DNA of 64,000 nt, from assembly GCA_038528385.1 (NCBI GenBank), contig JBCBET010000001.1:806001-870000 (forward strand). The letters run 5' to 3'. Below, one piece after another: positions 33,342-42,143 of this stretch (the first letter of the stretch is position 1; every line of letters starts with the position of its first letter). The stretch is from Shimia_B sp038528385 (GTDB lineage Bacteria > Pseudomonadota > Alphaproteobacteria > Rhodobacterales > Rhodobacteraceae). The notes under the pieces were generated by a model, which was not told where the DNA came from, made no database searches, and worked only from the letters and a program-made list of their open reading frames with translations. A program made the translations under genes and the position numbers.

Positions 33342-33755
33342 GGGTTTCCGCCCTGTGTTTCAGGGCCTGCGCGAATTTCTCGAAACTCGGGTTGAGGTCG
33401 GGATGGAGGTCGCGATGAGCCCGGACAGCGCGCCGCCGAAGACCTCTCGCATGGCAAAGGTCGTGGTGCCGTCCGCCTCCGCCAGATCGAAGGTTCTGGT
33501 GCCCGTGAAGAGCCCGAAGGGCATCCCGCCCTGCCACACCATGCGCTGCGGCGCCTCGAAGCGGCGAACCCTGAGCGCGAAGGCCCGCTCGGGATCGACC
33601 TCCGACCAAAGCTTGATGCGGCCCCCCGGGGCGAGTGCGCCGTCGAGCCGCGTGATCCCGAACGCCGTGGGGTCCCGCGGCAGGTCTTCGACCAGCACGC
33701 GCCAGACCCGTTCGATGCCCGCGGCGATGCGGATGGAAATGTCATATGTCTTCAT
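33334..33755 (-). pseudogene. SRPBCC-family protein with a 3' frameshift
   Basis: From ATG 33755 the protein reads MKTYDISIRIAAGIERVWRV, then WQGGMPFGLFTGTRTFDLAE and VFGGALSGLIATSIP, a START/AHSA1-like (SRPBCC) fold. After SIP (near 33398) the open frame goes to TSTRVSRNSRRP and stops at 33360. The neighbouring frame continues DLNPSFEKFAQALKHRAETHE to 33334, which is the expected C-terminus. One missing base (CCGACC for CCGGACC) explains it. The restored stop would overlap the start of the next gene. Confidence 0.8.
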
Positions 33756-33828
33756 GTCTGTCCTTTCCCTGCCCGGCCGCCGAAAGGTCAGGCACCATGA
33801 CGTCTTCTGTCATCTTCCACGGGCCACC

Positions 33829-34455
33829 ATGCGGGCAGCGCGTCTTCTTCAAATCCTGTTTCTTCTGCAGAATCGCGGTCGGCAGACCTCCGTGCAGCTC
33901 GCGCGGGAAAGGGAGGTCGTGCCCCGCACGATCCTGCGCGACGTGGAAGCGATGACTGGGGCGGGCCTGCCGATCATCGTCCACCGGGGCAGTGGCGGCG
34001 GCATAGAGCTCGGGTTCACCTACCGCACCCGCCTGACCGGCCTCGCGCGCGACGAGGCCGCGGCCCTCGGCCTCATCCTCGCGGCGGACAATCCCCTGGC
34101 TCCGCCCCGGGGCTGGAGAAGGCGGCCGAGCGCGGGCGGGCCAAGCTGCTGGAGAGCCTGCCCGACACCTCGCGGCAGGAAGCGACAGCCACCGCGGGCC
34201 GCTTCGTCCTAGAGGATGGGGAGGCGGTCCCGGCTGCGCGCGATGGCACGCGCCATTCAGGCCGGGACCATCGTGCGCGTCCGCTTCGCCATGAAAACCG
34301 AACAGCTCATCCACCCGGTTCGGCTTGATAAGACCGCAACGGGCTGGCGCGTCCTTGACGGCTTTACTGAGTCGGACCTGCCCATGGAAAGCTGGGGCCG
34401 GTTGAACGTCTCCGCCAAACGTATCCCGAAGGTGACCGAGGCGCGCGGGCTCTAG
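33829..34455 (+). pseudogene. YafY-type (HTH/WYL) regulator broken by two frameshifts
   Basis: The N-terminal part is a DeoR-like helix-turn-helix (RAARLLQILFLLQNRGRQTS, then VVPRTILRDVEAMTGAGLPI) running to LILAADNPLA near 34100. Sense then moves to another frame (LEKAAERGRAKLLESLPDTS, about 34110-34225). It returns to the first frame as RAMARAIQAGTIVRVRF and WGRLNVSAKRIPK up to 34455. Two opposite indels are needed, and a stop lies at 34210 in the first frame. It is divergent from the SRPBCC gene, its likely target. Confidence 0.75.
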
Positions 34456-34535
34456 CCCCTCACCTGCGGTCCCCGCTCCGCGATGCGACCCTTCTGCGCA
34501 CGTGAAATCGCGGCGACGCGGATTACCTCACGACC

Positions 34536-34898
34536 ATGACCAAAGTGCTCTTCAACGACCAATGCCCCGTGTGCTCTTTCGAGATCAACCATTACGCCGC
34601 CTATGCGCGGCGGGAGGGCCTGCCGATCCAATTCGATGACCTCAACGGGCCCGAGCGGGAGGCCTGGGGCATCGACGCCGACACAGCCGCGCGTCGCCTC
34701 TACGTGGAGCATGAGGGCGAGCTCTTGAGTGGCATCCCGGCCTTCATCGTGCTCTGGACCCAAATGCCGCGCTACCGGTGGCTGGCGCGCGTGGTGGCGC
34801 TTCCGGGGATCAAGCAGCTCGCCGCGGCAACTTATGACTACGTCCTCGCCCCCGTGATCTACCGCTGGCATGTGCGGCGCAAAGCCCGCGCCGCCTGA
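34536..34898 (+). CDS. DCC-family thiol-disulfide oxidoreductase-like protein (DUF393)
   Basis: A 120-residue protein with the defining D-x-x-C-P-x-C near the N-terminus (LFNDQCPVCSFEINHYA) and the family's second half (RRLYVEHEGELLSGIPAF, YRWLARVVALPGI). The predicted fold is thioredoxin-like; the function is undefined. The C-terminal RRKARAA is basic. Confidence 0.87.
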   Translation: MTKVLFNDQCPVCSFEINHYAAYARREGLPIQFDDLNGPEREAWGIDADTAARRLYVEHEGELLSGIPAFIVLWTQMPRYRWLARVVALPGIKQLAAATYDYVLAPVIYRWHVRRKARAA

Positions 34899-34986
34899 GC
34901 CGTGCGCCCCGCCGGATCGCACCCTGGAAACACATTTGTGACGTGTTTCCACGGGACGTTAACGCTTCGCGTGTTACCCTAAGGTC

Positions 34987-35628
34987 ATGGCGTATATGTA
35001 TTCCCTGCCCGAGCGCGTGGCCGACGGCACAGTCCATATAATGGGTATCGCGGCCTCCGTCACCGCCACCGCGCTCCTCATCGTCTACGCGGCCAAGACG
35101 CAGAGCGGTCTCGATGTGGCGGCCGTGAGCGTCTATGGCGGCGTGGCCAGCCTATGTTTTCTGGCCTCTGCGCTCTATCACATGACGCCCTGGGTGGCCG
35201 CGCGGCCTCTACTGCAACGCATCGACCACGCCGTGATCTACCTCAAGATCGCGGGCACCTACACGCCCCTCGTGGTGATCCTCGGCAATGTCTTCGGATA
35301 TGCCGTGCTGGGCGCGGTCTGGACCGTGGCGATCTTCGGCGCAGTGGGGAAGATGACCACCCTGCTGAAGCCCGGCCTGCCCTCCACGCTCCTCTACGTG
35401 GCGCTCGGCTGGGCGAGCGTCGTGCTGATCTGGCCGCTGATGGACGCGCTGCCGGCCTCGGCGCTTTGGCTTATGTTGGCGGGGGGGATCGTCTACACGG
35501 TGGGCGCTGTGTTCAACCACTGGGAAACACTGCCCTTCAATGTCGCCATCTGGCACTGCTTCGTGCTGGCGGGCTCCACGCTCTTTTTCACGGCGATCGT
35601 CCTCGGCCTCGTGGCGCGGGGCGTCTGA
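34987..35628 (+). CDS. Hemolysin III / TrhA-family membrane protein
   Basis: A 213-residue protein with seven membrane segments and PAQR/hemolysin III motifs: ERVADGTVHIMGIAAS with the conserved His, LASALYHMTP, RIDHAVIYLKIAGTYTPL, and the C-terminal FNVAIWHCFVLAGS. The three conserved His suggest a metal site. It is not necessarily haemolytic; bacterial members (TrhA) have been linked to membrane homeostasis. Start ATG 34987, with CTAAGG upstream. Confidence 0.92.
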   Translation: MAYMYSLPERVADGTVHIMGIAASVTATALLIVYAAKTQSGLDVAAVSVYGGVASLCFLASALYHMTPWVAARPLLQRIDHAVIYLKIAGTYTPLVVILGNVFGYAVLGAVWTVAIFGAVGKMTTLLKPGLPSTLLYVALGWASVVLIWPLMDALPASALWLMLAGGIVYTVGAVFNHWETLPFNVAIWHCFVLAGSTLFFTAIVLGLVARGV

Positions 35629-35631
35629 CCG

Positions 35632-36369
35632 CTAAAGCCCGGCGGCCGCGCGGCGCACGGCGGCGATGCGCTCCGCGTTGGGCGGGTGCGTCCCGAGAAA
35701 TCTGTTTCCGGGATCGGGGATGCGGGTGAAATAGGCCGCCCCCACCAGCGGATCGTAGCCCGCACGCGCGGTGAGGACCGTCCCCAGGCGGTCGGCTTCG
35801 AGTTCGAAGGCCTTGGAATAGCTGCGCGCCGCCACCGCCGCGCCGAGCTCCTGGGCCTGCCGCACCGACCGTTCGTCGCGCCCCAGCGCCGCCGCCAGCA
35901 CGCCAAAGCTCGCCGCCCCCAGCGTGGCGTTGGCCTGGTTGCGCGGGATATGGCCCGCGATGTGGTGCGCAGCCTCGTGCCCCAGCACGAAGGCCAGCTC
36001 GTCTGCGTTGCGCACATCGCGCACCAGCGTCTCGGTGAAGCCCAGAACGGGGCGCCCGGCCTCGTCGAGCGTCTGGAAGGCATTGGGCGGCAGGCGCGGA
36101 TCGCCGTAGAGCTGGATCGCGAAATCGCAGTTGAGACGCGGCGCGCGCGCCCGGCACTCTCGCTCGAGCACCGGCTCCATGCGGCGCACGATCTGGCGGA
36201 AGCTCGCCACGTTCTGCGGCTGCGCGGGGCCGGTGCGGATCGCCGGCAGCGCGTCCGCGCCGGGCACGACCTCGGAGGGCGGTGCCGCGACGATGGGCTG
36301 CGGCGCGTCGCACGCCGCAAGGAGGGCTATCCCCGCGAGCGCGCAGAGACGGTTGAAAAAACGCATCAT
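35632..36369 (-). CDS. M48-family metallopeptidase, lipoprotein
   Basis: A 245-residue periplasmic peptidase. The lipoprotein signal FNRLCALAGIALLAACD places the lipidated Cys near 20. The zinc motif HEAAHHIAGHIPR lies near residue 128 (HExxH), with the third ligand likely in the FELEADRLGTVLTARAGYD block. The HPPNAERIAAVR tail is typical of M48/BepA-like peptidases. It resembles the short LoiP/YcaL-like enzymes acting on outer-membrane proteins. Adjacent ATGs at 36369 and 36366 are both possible. Confidence 0.88.
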   Translation of the reverse strand: MMRFFNRLCALAGIALLAACDAPQPIVAAPPSEVVPGADALPAIRTGPAQPQNVASFRQIVRRMEPVLERECRARAPRLNCDFAIQLYGDPRLPPNAFQTLDEAGRPVLGFTETLVRDVRNADELAFVLGHEAAHHIAGHIPRNQANATLGAASFGVLAAALGRDERSVRQAQELGAAVAARSYSKAFELEADRLGTVLTARAGYDPLVGAAYFTRIPDPGNRFLGTHPPNAERIAAVRRAAAGL

Positions 36370-36482
36370 ATCCCAAGCATACGCGGCGTGGTGCAAAGGG
36401 CCAGCCTTCGCGCCCGCCACCACGGCAATGTGAGCGGCGCATTCCTGCTTGCGACGCCTCCCCGGCCCGGTAAGCTCGCGCC

Positions 36483-36713
36483 ATGTACACAGTAGAGCAC
36501 GATTTCGACGCCACCGTGATCACCCTCGTGGACGAGGGCAGCGCCCATCTCAACGAGGATGTGACGCTCCAGGCCTTCGAGGATTGCGTCACCATCGAGC
36601 AACTCGATCCGCGCACGGAAGCCGTGCAGAAGATCACGCTGTCGCTGGCGCAGGTGCGCGACCTCGCCGCCGCGCTCGACTCGCCCGAGGGCATGTGGCG
36701 ACGCCAGGGATGA
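36483..36713 (+). CDS. Small conserved protein, function unknown
   Basis: A 76-residue acidic soluble protein, MYTVEHDFDATVITLVDEGS at the start and QKITLSLAQVRDLAAALD near the end. I recall close relatives in Rhodobacterales without assigned function. Its stop overlaps the start of the deacetylase gene (ATGA), so it is translationally coupled to it. Confidence 0.75.
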   Translation: MYTVEHDFDATVITLVDEGSAHLNEDVTLQAFEDCVTIEQLDPRTEAVQKITLSLAQVRDLAAALDSPEGMWRRQG

Positions 36714-37807
36714 GCCGGACCGGCTTTTACTGGGACGAGCGGTGTTTCTGGTTCTCGGGCGGCAACTATGCCTTCACGATGCCCGTGGGCGGGCTCGTGC
36801 AGCCCTTGGCGGCGGGCGGGCTGCCGGAGAACCCGGAGACGAAGCGGCGCCTGAAAAACCTCATGGACGTCACCGGCATGACCGCGGCCCTCCGCGTATC
36901 CTCCGCCGAGGCGGCCACGGAGGAGGACCTGCGCCGTGTCCACCCTGCCAACTACCTCGACGCGTTCCGCGCGGCCTCCGCCGCGGGCGGGGGCGAGCTC
37001 GGGCTGCGCACACCCTTCGGCGCGGGCGGCTTCGAGCAAGCCGCGCTCTCGGCGGGTCTCGCCACGCGCGCGGTGGCCGACGTCATGGCGGGCCGCGTGC
37101 GCCGCGCCTACGCGCTTTCGCGCCCGCCGGGCCACCACTGTCTGCCGGATTTTCCCAACGGGTTCTGCCTCCTGGCCAATATCGCCATCGCGCTCGAGGC
37201 GGCGCGCGCCGCGGCCCCGGGCCTTCGCGCCGCCATACTCGACTGGGACGTGCACCACGGCAACGGGACCGAGGCGATCTATGCCGCGGACCCGGGCACC
37301 CTCACGATCTCGCTCCACCAGGAGCGGAACTACCCGCTCGATACCGGCGACGCGGAGACCGAGGCGGAGGCGAACATCAACATCCCGCTCCCCCCGGGCA
37401 CGGGCCATGCCAGCTACCTCGAGGCCATGGAGAGGATCGTGGTCCCCGCCATCGACGCCTTCGCGCCCGACATCCTCATCGTCGCCAACGGCTATGACGC
37501 CGCCGCCATCGACCCGCTCTCGCGCATGCTCGCCACCGCCGGGACGTTCCGCGCGCTGACGGAGATGGCGCTCTCCCTGGCCGAAAGGCATTGCGAGGGG
37601 CGGCTCGTGCTCGTCCACGAGGGCGGCTACTCAGAAGTCTACGTCCCCTTCTGCGGCCATGCGGTGCTCGAGGTGCTGGAGCCCGCGGCCCCCACGGCGC
37701 CAGACCCCTTCGCGGCCACCTTCGCCGCGCGCCAGCCCGGGGCGAAATTCGAGGCCTTCGTCTCCCACTGGATCGGCGACCTCGCGCGCCTCCACGGCCT
37801 CCGCTGA
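36710..37807 (+). CDS. Class II histone deacetylase-like (acetoin utilization/acetylpolyamine amidohydrolase) protein
   Basis: A 365-residue zinc hydrolase with LSRPPGHHCLPDFPNGFCLL (the tandem His), DWDVHHGNGTEAIY (metal-binding Asp/His), ANGYDAAAIDPLSRM and EGGYSEVYVPF. These are the arginase/deacetylase-fold active-site blocks. Bacterial members deacetylate polyamines or other small amides; the substrate here is unknown. ATG 36710 overlaps the previous gene. Confidence 0.92.
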   Translation: MSRTGFYWDERCFWFSGGNYAFTMPVGGLVQPLAAGGLPENPETKRRLKNLMDVTGMTAALRVSSAEAATEEDLRRVHPANYLDAFRAASAAGGGELGLRTPFGAGGFEQAALSAGLATRAVADVMAGRVRRAYALSRPPGHHCLPDFPNGFCLLANIAIALEAARAAAPGLRAAILDWDVHHGNGTEAIYAADPGTLTISLHQERNYPLDTGDAETEAEANINIPLPPGTGHASYLEAMERIVVPAIDAFAPDILIVANGYDAAAIDPLSRMLATAGTFRALTEMALSLAERHCEGRLVLVHEGGYSEVYVPFCGHAVLEVLEPAAPTAPDPFAATFAARQPGAKFEAFVSHWIGDLARLHGLR

Positions 37808-37894
37808 CCCTTTCCAAGTCCCGCCGGCGCGCTTACCTCTCACCCCAGCAAGGCGCCCGCGCGCCAGAGATCGCCTCTCCCGGAGTTCGACCCC

Positions 37895-38458
37895 ATGAAC
37901 GAGATCACCCCCGCCCAGTCCTTCATGCTCACGCGCCGCTCCCGCTCGCTGCGCATGCTGTCGGGGCCCGCGCCGCGGAAACGCGAGGTGGACGTACTGT
38001 TGCGCATCGCCGCCCGCGTGCCGGACCACGGCAAGCTCGAACCCTGGCGCTTCGTGGTGCTGGAGGAGAAGGCGCTGCGCCGCATCGCCGAGCTCGCCCC
38101 GCCCCATATCGCGCGCATCGGCGCGCCGTCGCTCGCCGCCAGCCAATACGCCGACAGCCCCTTCGCCGTCGTCGTGCTTGAAAGCCCGAAGGCGAGCGAG
38201 AAGATCCCCGCCGTGGAGCAGACCTATTCGGCGGGCGCCGTGTGCCTCTCGCTCGTGAACGCCGCGCTGGCGGGCGGCTGGGGGGCGGTCTGGCTGTCGG
38301 GCGCGCTGTCCCACGATCCGGTCTTCGCCGCCGAGGCCTTCGGCGCGCTGCCCCATGAGCGGGTGGCCGGCGTCATCCACATCGGCACCTGCGAGGAGAC
38401 CCCGCCCGAGCGTCCGCGCCCCGACCTCTCCGAGAAGACCACCTGGATCTCCCGATGA
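37895..38458 (+). CDS. Nitroreductase family FMN protein
   Basis: A 187-residue protein of the small YdjA-like nitroreductase group. RRSRSLRMLSGPAPRKREVD sits near the N-terminus, ARVPDHGKLEPWRFVVLE is the FMN-binding block, and GAVCLSLVNAALAGGWGAVW is the central helix. It probably works as a dimer with FMN in the cytosol; the substrate is unknown. Its stop overlaps the EI24-domain gene start (ATGA), so they form an operon. Confidence 0.9.
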   Translation: MNEITPAQSFMLTRRSRSLRMLSGPAPRKREVDVLLRIAARVPDHGKLEPWRFVVLEEKALRRIAELAPPHIARIGAPSLAASQYADSPFAVVVLESPKASEKIPAVEQTYSAGAVCLSLVNAALAGGWGAVWLSGALSHDPVFAAEAFGALPHERVAGVIHIGTCEETPPERPRPDLSEKTTWISR

Positions 38459-39141
38459 TCTTCGACGCCTTCGCCAAGGCCCTGGGCCAGATCGGTGACC
38501 CGAGCTTTCGCGGCGTGCTGTGGCGCGGCGTGGGGCTCACGGTGGCGCTCTTCGTGGGGGCCTACGCGCTGCTGCTGGGGCTGATCGAATGGCTGGTGGG
38601 CGGGCCGGTGACGCTCCCCGTGGTGGGAGAGGTGACTTGGGTGGGCGATCTTCTGAGCTGGGGCTCGCTCCTCGTGATGCTCGTGGTGTCGGTCTTCCTG
38701 ATGATCCCCGTGGCCTCGGCCATCACGTCGATGTTTCTCGATGAAGTGGCCGTGGCGGTGGAGGAAAAGCACTACCCGGAGGTGCGCCACCCGCCGCGCA
38801 CGCCGTTCTGGGACGGGGTGCGCGACACGGTGAACTTCCTCGGCGTGCTCATTGGGCTCAACCTCCTGGCGCTCGTCGCCTATGCCTTCTTCCCGCCGGG
38901 GGCGCCCTTCATGTTCATCGCCTTGAACGGCTACCTGCTCGGGCGGGAATACTTCACCGTGGCCGCCATGCGCCATCTGGGCCGCGCGGGCGCGCAGGAC
39001 CTGCGGCGGCAGCACGCGGGCATCGTCTGGGTGGCGGGCTGCCTCATGGCGCTGCCGCTCACCTTTCCCATTGTGAACCTCCTGATCCCGATCCTGGGCG
39101 CGGCGACCTTCACCCATCTCTATCACGGCCTGCGCCGCTGA
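38455..39141 (+). CDS. EI24-domain (CysZ-like) integral membrane protein
   Basis: A 228-residue protein with about four to five membrane segments, and the EI24/CysZ signature in the middle: VFLMIPVASAITSMFLDEVA, then AVEEKHYPEV. The FIALNGYLLGREYFTVAAMR block is also characteristic. CysZ members import sulfate, but the alphaproteobacterial relatives are not clearly assigned. Translationally coupled to the nitroreductase gene. Confidence 0.87.
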   Translation: MIFDAFAKALGQIGDPSFRGVLWRGVGLTVALFVGAYALLLGLIEWLVGGPVTLPVVGEVTWVGDLLSWGSLLVMLVVSVFLMIPVASAITSMFLDEVAVAVEEKHYPEVRHPPRTPFWDGVRDTVNFLGVLIGLNLLALVAYAFFPPGAPFMFIALNGYLLGREYFTVAAMRHLGRAGAQDLRRQHAGIVWVAGCLMALPLTFPIVNLLIPILGAATFTHLYHGLRR

Positions 39142-39207
39142 CGGCGGGTCAGACGAAAACGGCGCCCCCGAAGGCGCGCCGCGTGTGTATCGGTTGAGGT
39201 GTGAGGC

Positions 39208-39903
39208 TCAGGCGGTGCCGCGGCGCCGCCCCAGGGCGAAGAGACCGCCCAGCGCACCAAATAGCAGCAGCACCGAGGCCGGCAGCGGCACAGCCGCGAA
39301 GGTCAGGTTGTCGACCCCGCCCGACGCGTAATCCGGGCTCCCCGTTTCGCCGTTGAAGTCGATGAAGATGCTGTCGCCGCGTACGATCCGCTCGGACAGG
39401 AAGGTGGCGCGCCCGAGCTCGTTCTCGCCGGTCATGACGATCTGGCCGAGCTGGTTGCCCTTGAAGGAGGCCGTGTACTCCCCGTCATCGACGGCCGAGA
39501 AGCCGGTCCAGACGAGGCTCACGTCAGAGACGAGCTTGAGCGTGATGTCGTAAGTGAAAAGATCGTCGTTCGGCGTGGGGCCGGGATTGTCGCGATCCTG
39601 CACGAGCACGTTGCCCGACACGCCGAAGGGATTGGCCTGGTTCACGACGCGGAGGTCCGGGTCGCCGTTGCAGTCGGCGGTGTAGCCGGTGCAGGTCGTG
39701 TCGAAGAGCATGGGCCCGTCGCCCCCGCTTCGCCCGATGCTCGGGATGATTTCCCAGGTGACGGCGTCGTCGGTGATGAACCAGCCGGTCCCGGCGGTCC
39801 CCGAGATAGCCACGCCGGCGCCGTCGAAATCGAGGGTGACGGCGGATGCGGTGCCCGCGGACAAAAGGCCGGCAAGAGTCGCCGCGATCAAGGTCTTCGT
39901 CAT
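39208..39903 (-). CDS. Secreted protein with VPLPA-CTERM sorting signal
   Basis: A 231-residue protein with signal peptide MTKTLIAATLAGLLSAGTASA and a beta-rich middle with one Cys pair (CTGYTADC). The C-terminus VPLPASVLLLFGALGGLFAL, followed by GRRR, is a VPLPA-CTERM signal: motif, membrane helix, then basic end. Such proteins are processed by exosortase/rhombosortase-type systems and exported to the surface or matrix. No sortase gene is in the window. ATG 39903 has GGGGGA 7 bases upstream. A broken relative lies at 57653-58593. Confidence 0.9.
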   Translation of the reverse strand: MTKTLIAATLAGLLSAGTASAVTLDFDGAGVAISGTAGTGWFITDDAVTWEIIPSIGRSGGDGPMLFDTTCTGYTADCNGDPDLRVVNQANPFGVSGNVLVQDRDNPGPTPNDDLFTYDITLKLVSDVSLVWTGFSAVDDGEYTASFKGNQLGQIVMTGENELGRATFLSERIVRGDSIFIDFNGETGSPDYASGGVDNLTFAAVPLPASVLLLFGALGGLFALGRRRGTA

Positions 39904-40067
39904 TATCGGATCCCCCAAAATAGGCCGCACTTAAACCAATAACAAAGCATCGCCCGTTTCGGCCGATTTCGCAAGCGCAGCAAGGCGGCCGCGGCCATTA
40001 TGCAACCTTCGGGCGCGCCGCACCGCGCGCATTGCAAGCCTGGATAGAACGACGCGGCCCGCGCCGC

Positions 40068-40334
40068 TCACCCCATACGGCCGAACCAGTCGATATTCTC
40101 GACCGTGAGCACGCCGGACACGATCACGCCCCCGATGACGAGCCAGAGCACGAAGGCGATTCCCGTCGTGATGAGGAAGCGTTTCTTGAGCTGCGGGTTC
40201 GTGGGGCTACCGGCATGGGTGCCCGGCACGATCTCGCCCGCGTCGCCCTGGGTCTCGAGCCGGACGGGCAGCACGCAGAGCAGCGTAAGAAACCAGAGCA
40301 CGGCGTAGAGGACGATGGCAGATGTGATGCCCAT
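40068..40334 (-). CDS. DUF1467 membrane protein
   Basis: An 88-residue protein with two membrane helices (ITSAIVLYAVLWFLTLLCVL and ITTGIAFVLWLVIGGVIVSG) separated by a polar loop including VRLETQGDAGEIVPGTHAGS. This is the DUF1467 pattern, common in alphaproteobacteria beside mce, as here. The gene follows mce on the same strand, with a dispersed repeat in the 84-base gap. Confidence 0.9.
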   Translation of the reverse strand: MGITSAIVLYAVLWFLTLLCVLPVRLETQGDAGEIVPGTHAGSPTNPQLKKRFLITTGIAFVLWLVIGGVIVSGVLTVENIDWFGRMG

Positions 40335-40367
40335 GGGGCGATCCTTTCGCTTGGGGAGAGGGCGGAT

Positions 40368-40398
40368 GCCTCCGGCGGAAGTACAAGGCACAAAGAAG
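40368..40398 (+). repeat. Dispersed intergenic repeat, copy D
   Basis: Matches copy A at 29 of 31 positions (ACAAGG in place of ACGGGG). It lies between mce and the DUF1467 gene, antisense to both, unlike the other three copies, which follow their upstream gene in sense. Confidence 0.8.
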
Positions 40399-40418
40399 GG
40401 CGGACGGCGCGCCGCCGC

Positions 40419-40823
40419 TCAGACCTCCTCGAGTTCCACGAGCGTACCCTGGAAATCCTTGGGATGGAGGAAGAGGACGGGTTTGCCGTGGGCGCCGATC
40501 CTGGGTTCCCCATCGCCGAGGACGCGCGCCCCTTCGGACTTTAGGTGATCGCGCGCGGCGATGATGTCGTCCACTTCGTAGCAGACATGGTGGATGCCGC
40601 CGGCGGGGTTCTTGTCGAGAAAGCCCTGGATGGGAGAGCCCGCGCCCAAGGGGTGGAGCAGCTCGATCTTGGTGTTGGGCAGCTCGATGAAGACCACCGT
40701 GACGCCGTGATCGGGCTCGTCCTTGGGGGCGCCCACCGATGCGCCCAGCATCGTGCGGTACTGCGCCGCGGCGGCGTCGAGATCCGGAACGGCGATGGCC
40801 ACGTGGTTGAGGCGTCCGATCAT
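40419..40823 (-). CDS. mce: Methylmalonyl-CoA epimerase
   Basis: Interconverts (R)- and (S)-methylmalonyl-CoA; a VOC-fold metal enzyme of 134 residues. It begins MIGRLNHVAIAVPDLDAAAA with the first metal His, then IELLHPLGAGSPI (Glu and His), GGIHHVCYEVDDI and FLHPKDFQGTLVELEEV, the last Glu being catalytic in the family. With prpE and meaB it completes three pieces of propionyl-CoA to succinyl-CoA conversion in this window. It is divergent from the response regulator. Confidence 0.95.
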   Translation of the reverse strand: MIGRLNHVAIAVPDLDAAAAQYRTMLGASVGAPKDEPDHGVTVVFIELPNTKIELLHPLGAGSPIQGFLDKNPAGGIHHVCYEVDDIIAARDHLKSEGARVLGDGEPRIGAHGKPVLFLHPKDFQGTLVELEEV

Positions 40824-40943
40824 GACAGTGTCCCCTTCTTGGTGGCGCGGCGGACGGTGCGGATTTCCCCCGGCCGTTAAGCGCCCGTTAGGCCCTTTGG
40901 CGGATTTATGACGTGCATAAGCGGCTGAGCCACGGAGGAACAG

Positions 40944-41636
40944 ATGGAAGAGATGGACCGCTACATGAAAGCGCAGGCCCCCACCGCCCTGCGCCCGCTT
41001 CTCGGGCAGACGGTGCTCGCGGTGGAGGACAGCCGCTTTGCCTGCGAGGCGATCCGGCTCGTCTGTCTGCGGTCGGGGGCGCGCATCCGCCGGGCCGACA
41101 GCCTGAGCGCCGCGCGGCGGCATCTGAGCGTCTACCGGCCCACGGTGGTGATCGTGGATATCGGGCTCCCCGACGGCTCCGGGGCGGAGTTGATCGAGGA
41201 GGTGGCGCGCGCGGTGCCGCGGGTGCCGGTGCTACTGGCCACGTCGGGCGATGACAGCCTGGCCGACGCGGCCTGCGCGGCGGGCGCGGACGCGTTCCTG
41301 GCCAAGCCCGTGGCCTCCATCGCCGCGTTCCAGTCCGCCGTGCTCGCGCATCTGCCGCCCGAGGCGCAGCCCCACGGCCCGCGCGCCGTAAACGACGATG
41401 CCGTTACAGCCGATACCATCGCCTATTACGACGATCTCGACCACGCGCTCGACGCGCTCTCCACCGGGGAGGGCAGCTATGTGGGTCAGTTCCTCACCGG
41501 CGTGGCGCGGCAGGTGGGCGATGGGGAGCTCGAAGGGCTCGCGCACCGCCTCTGCCAGGCGCCCGACAGTGCGGAGATTGCCGGGCGCATGGAGCGGCTA
41601 TTGTCCGAGCGCATGGGGGCCCGGCTCGCGGTCTGA
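40944..41636 (+). CDS. Response-regulator receiver protein
   Basis: A 230-residue protein with a receiver domain at about residues 20-130: VLAVEDSRFACEAI (acidic pocket), VVIVDIGLPDGSGAELI (phospho-acceptor Asp), LLATSGDD, and AFLAKPV (conserved Lys). The C-terminal 100 residues are helical and not a known DNA-binding or enzymatic output (SYVGQFLTGVARQVGDGELE). They could be a four-helix phosphotransfer-like or protein-binding module. No histidine kinase is adjacent. ATG 40944 follows GGAGGAACAG. Confidence 0.88.
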   Translation: MEEMDRYMKAQAPTALRPLLGQTVLAVEDSRFACEAIRLVCLRSGARIRRADSLSAARRHLSVYRPTVVIVDIGLPDGSGAELIEEVARAVPRVPVLLATSGDDSLADAACAAGADAFLAKPVASIAAFQSAVLAHLPPEAQPHGPRAVNDDAVTADTIAYYDDLDHALDALSTGEGSYVGQFLTGVARQVGDGELEGLAHRLCQAPDSAEIAGRMERLLSERMGARLAV

Positions 41637-41944
41637 GCCGGCTTGGCACCGGCAGGGGCGGATGGAGACGCGCTTGGTTTTATGAGGCGTGCGGTAAGCG
41701 GGTCCGGAGCCCGGCGTGAGCAAGACGGGCCGCGCTGGAGGCAAAGTCGCGCGAGGCGATCTGGGGCGCGGCATGGCCCGCACGTCGGACCGTGCCGCGC
41801 GCGCCGAGAGCCTTGGGCACACGGCAGATGCATCACCGCATATCCTGCGCCGCACCGCCCCAAGGGCATCGAATTTCCCCGTACGACCCACAAAGGCGCC
41901 ACAATCCCGGTCCACGTCTTTCAAATCTGTTCGGAGGAAGACCC
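41637..41944. other. Intergenic region without visible gene
   Basis: 308 bases. A weak hairpin GCCGG-N7-CCGGC (41637-41653) just after the response-regulator stop may act as its terminator. GGAGGA before 41945 serves the next small gene. Nothing else recognisable. Confidence 0.5.
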
Positions 41945-42121
41945 ATGCTCGCCACCGTCTCCACACGGCTCAGCAATGCCCGCATGTCCGGTGCGGTGGA
42001 TTGGGCGGTGCTCTGCGTGGGCGCACTGATGTTCACGGTGGCGATCGTGGGCACCGTGGTCTCCGCCGCCGCCACGGCCGGGCTGGAGACGCAGGAGGCC
42101 GAGGCGCGCGCGGCCCTCTGA
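41945..42121 (+). CDS. Short single-pass membrane protein
   Basis: 58 residues: a short N-terminus (MLATVSTRLSNARMSGAVDW), one membrane helix (AVLCVGALMFTVAIVGTVVS), and an Ala/Glu tail. GGAGGA lies about 7 bases upstream of the ATG. It resembles small pilin-like or Flp-like peptides in size, but has no processing motif, so the family is unknown. Confidence 0.6.
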   Translation: MLATVSTRLSNARMSGAVDWAVLCVGALMFTVAIVGTVVSAAATAGLETQEAEARAAL

Positions 42122-42143
42122 GCCGGACGCCCCTCGCCGCCCC

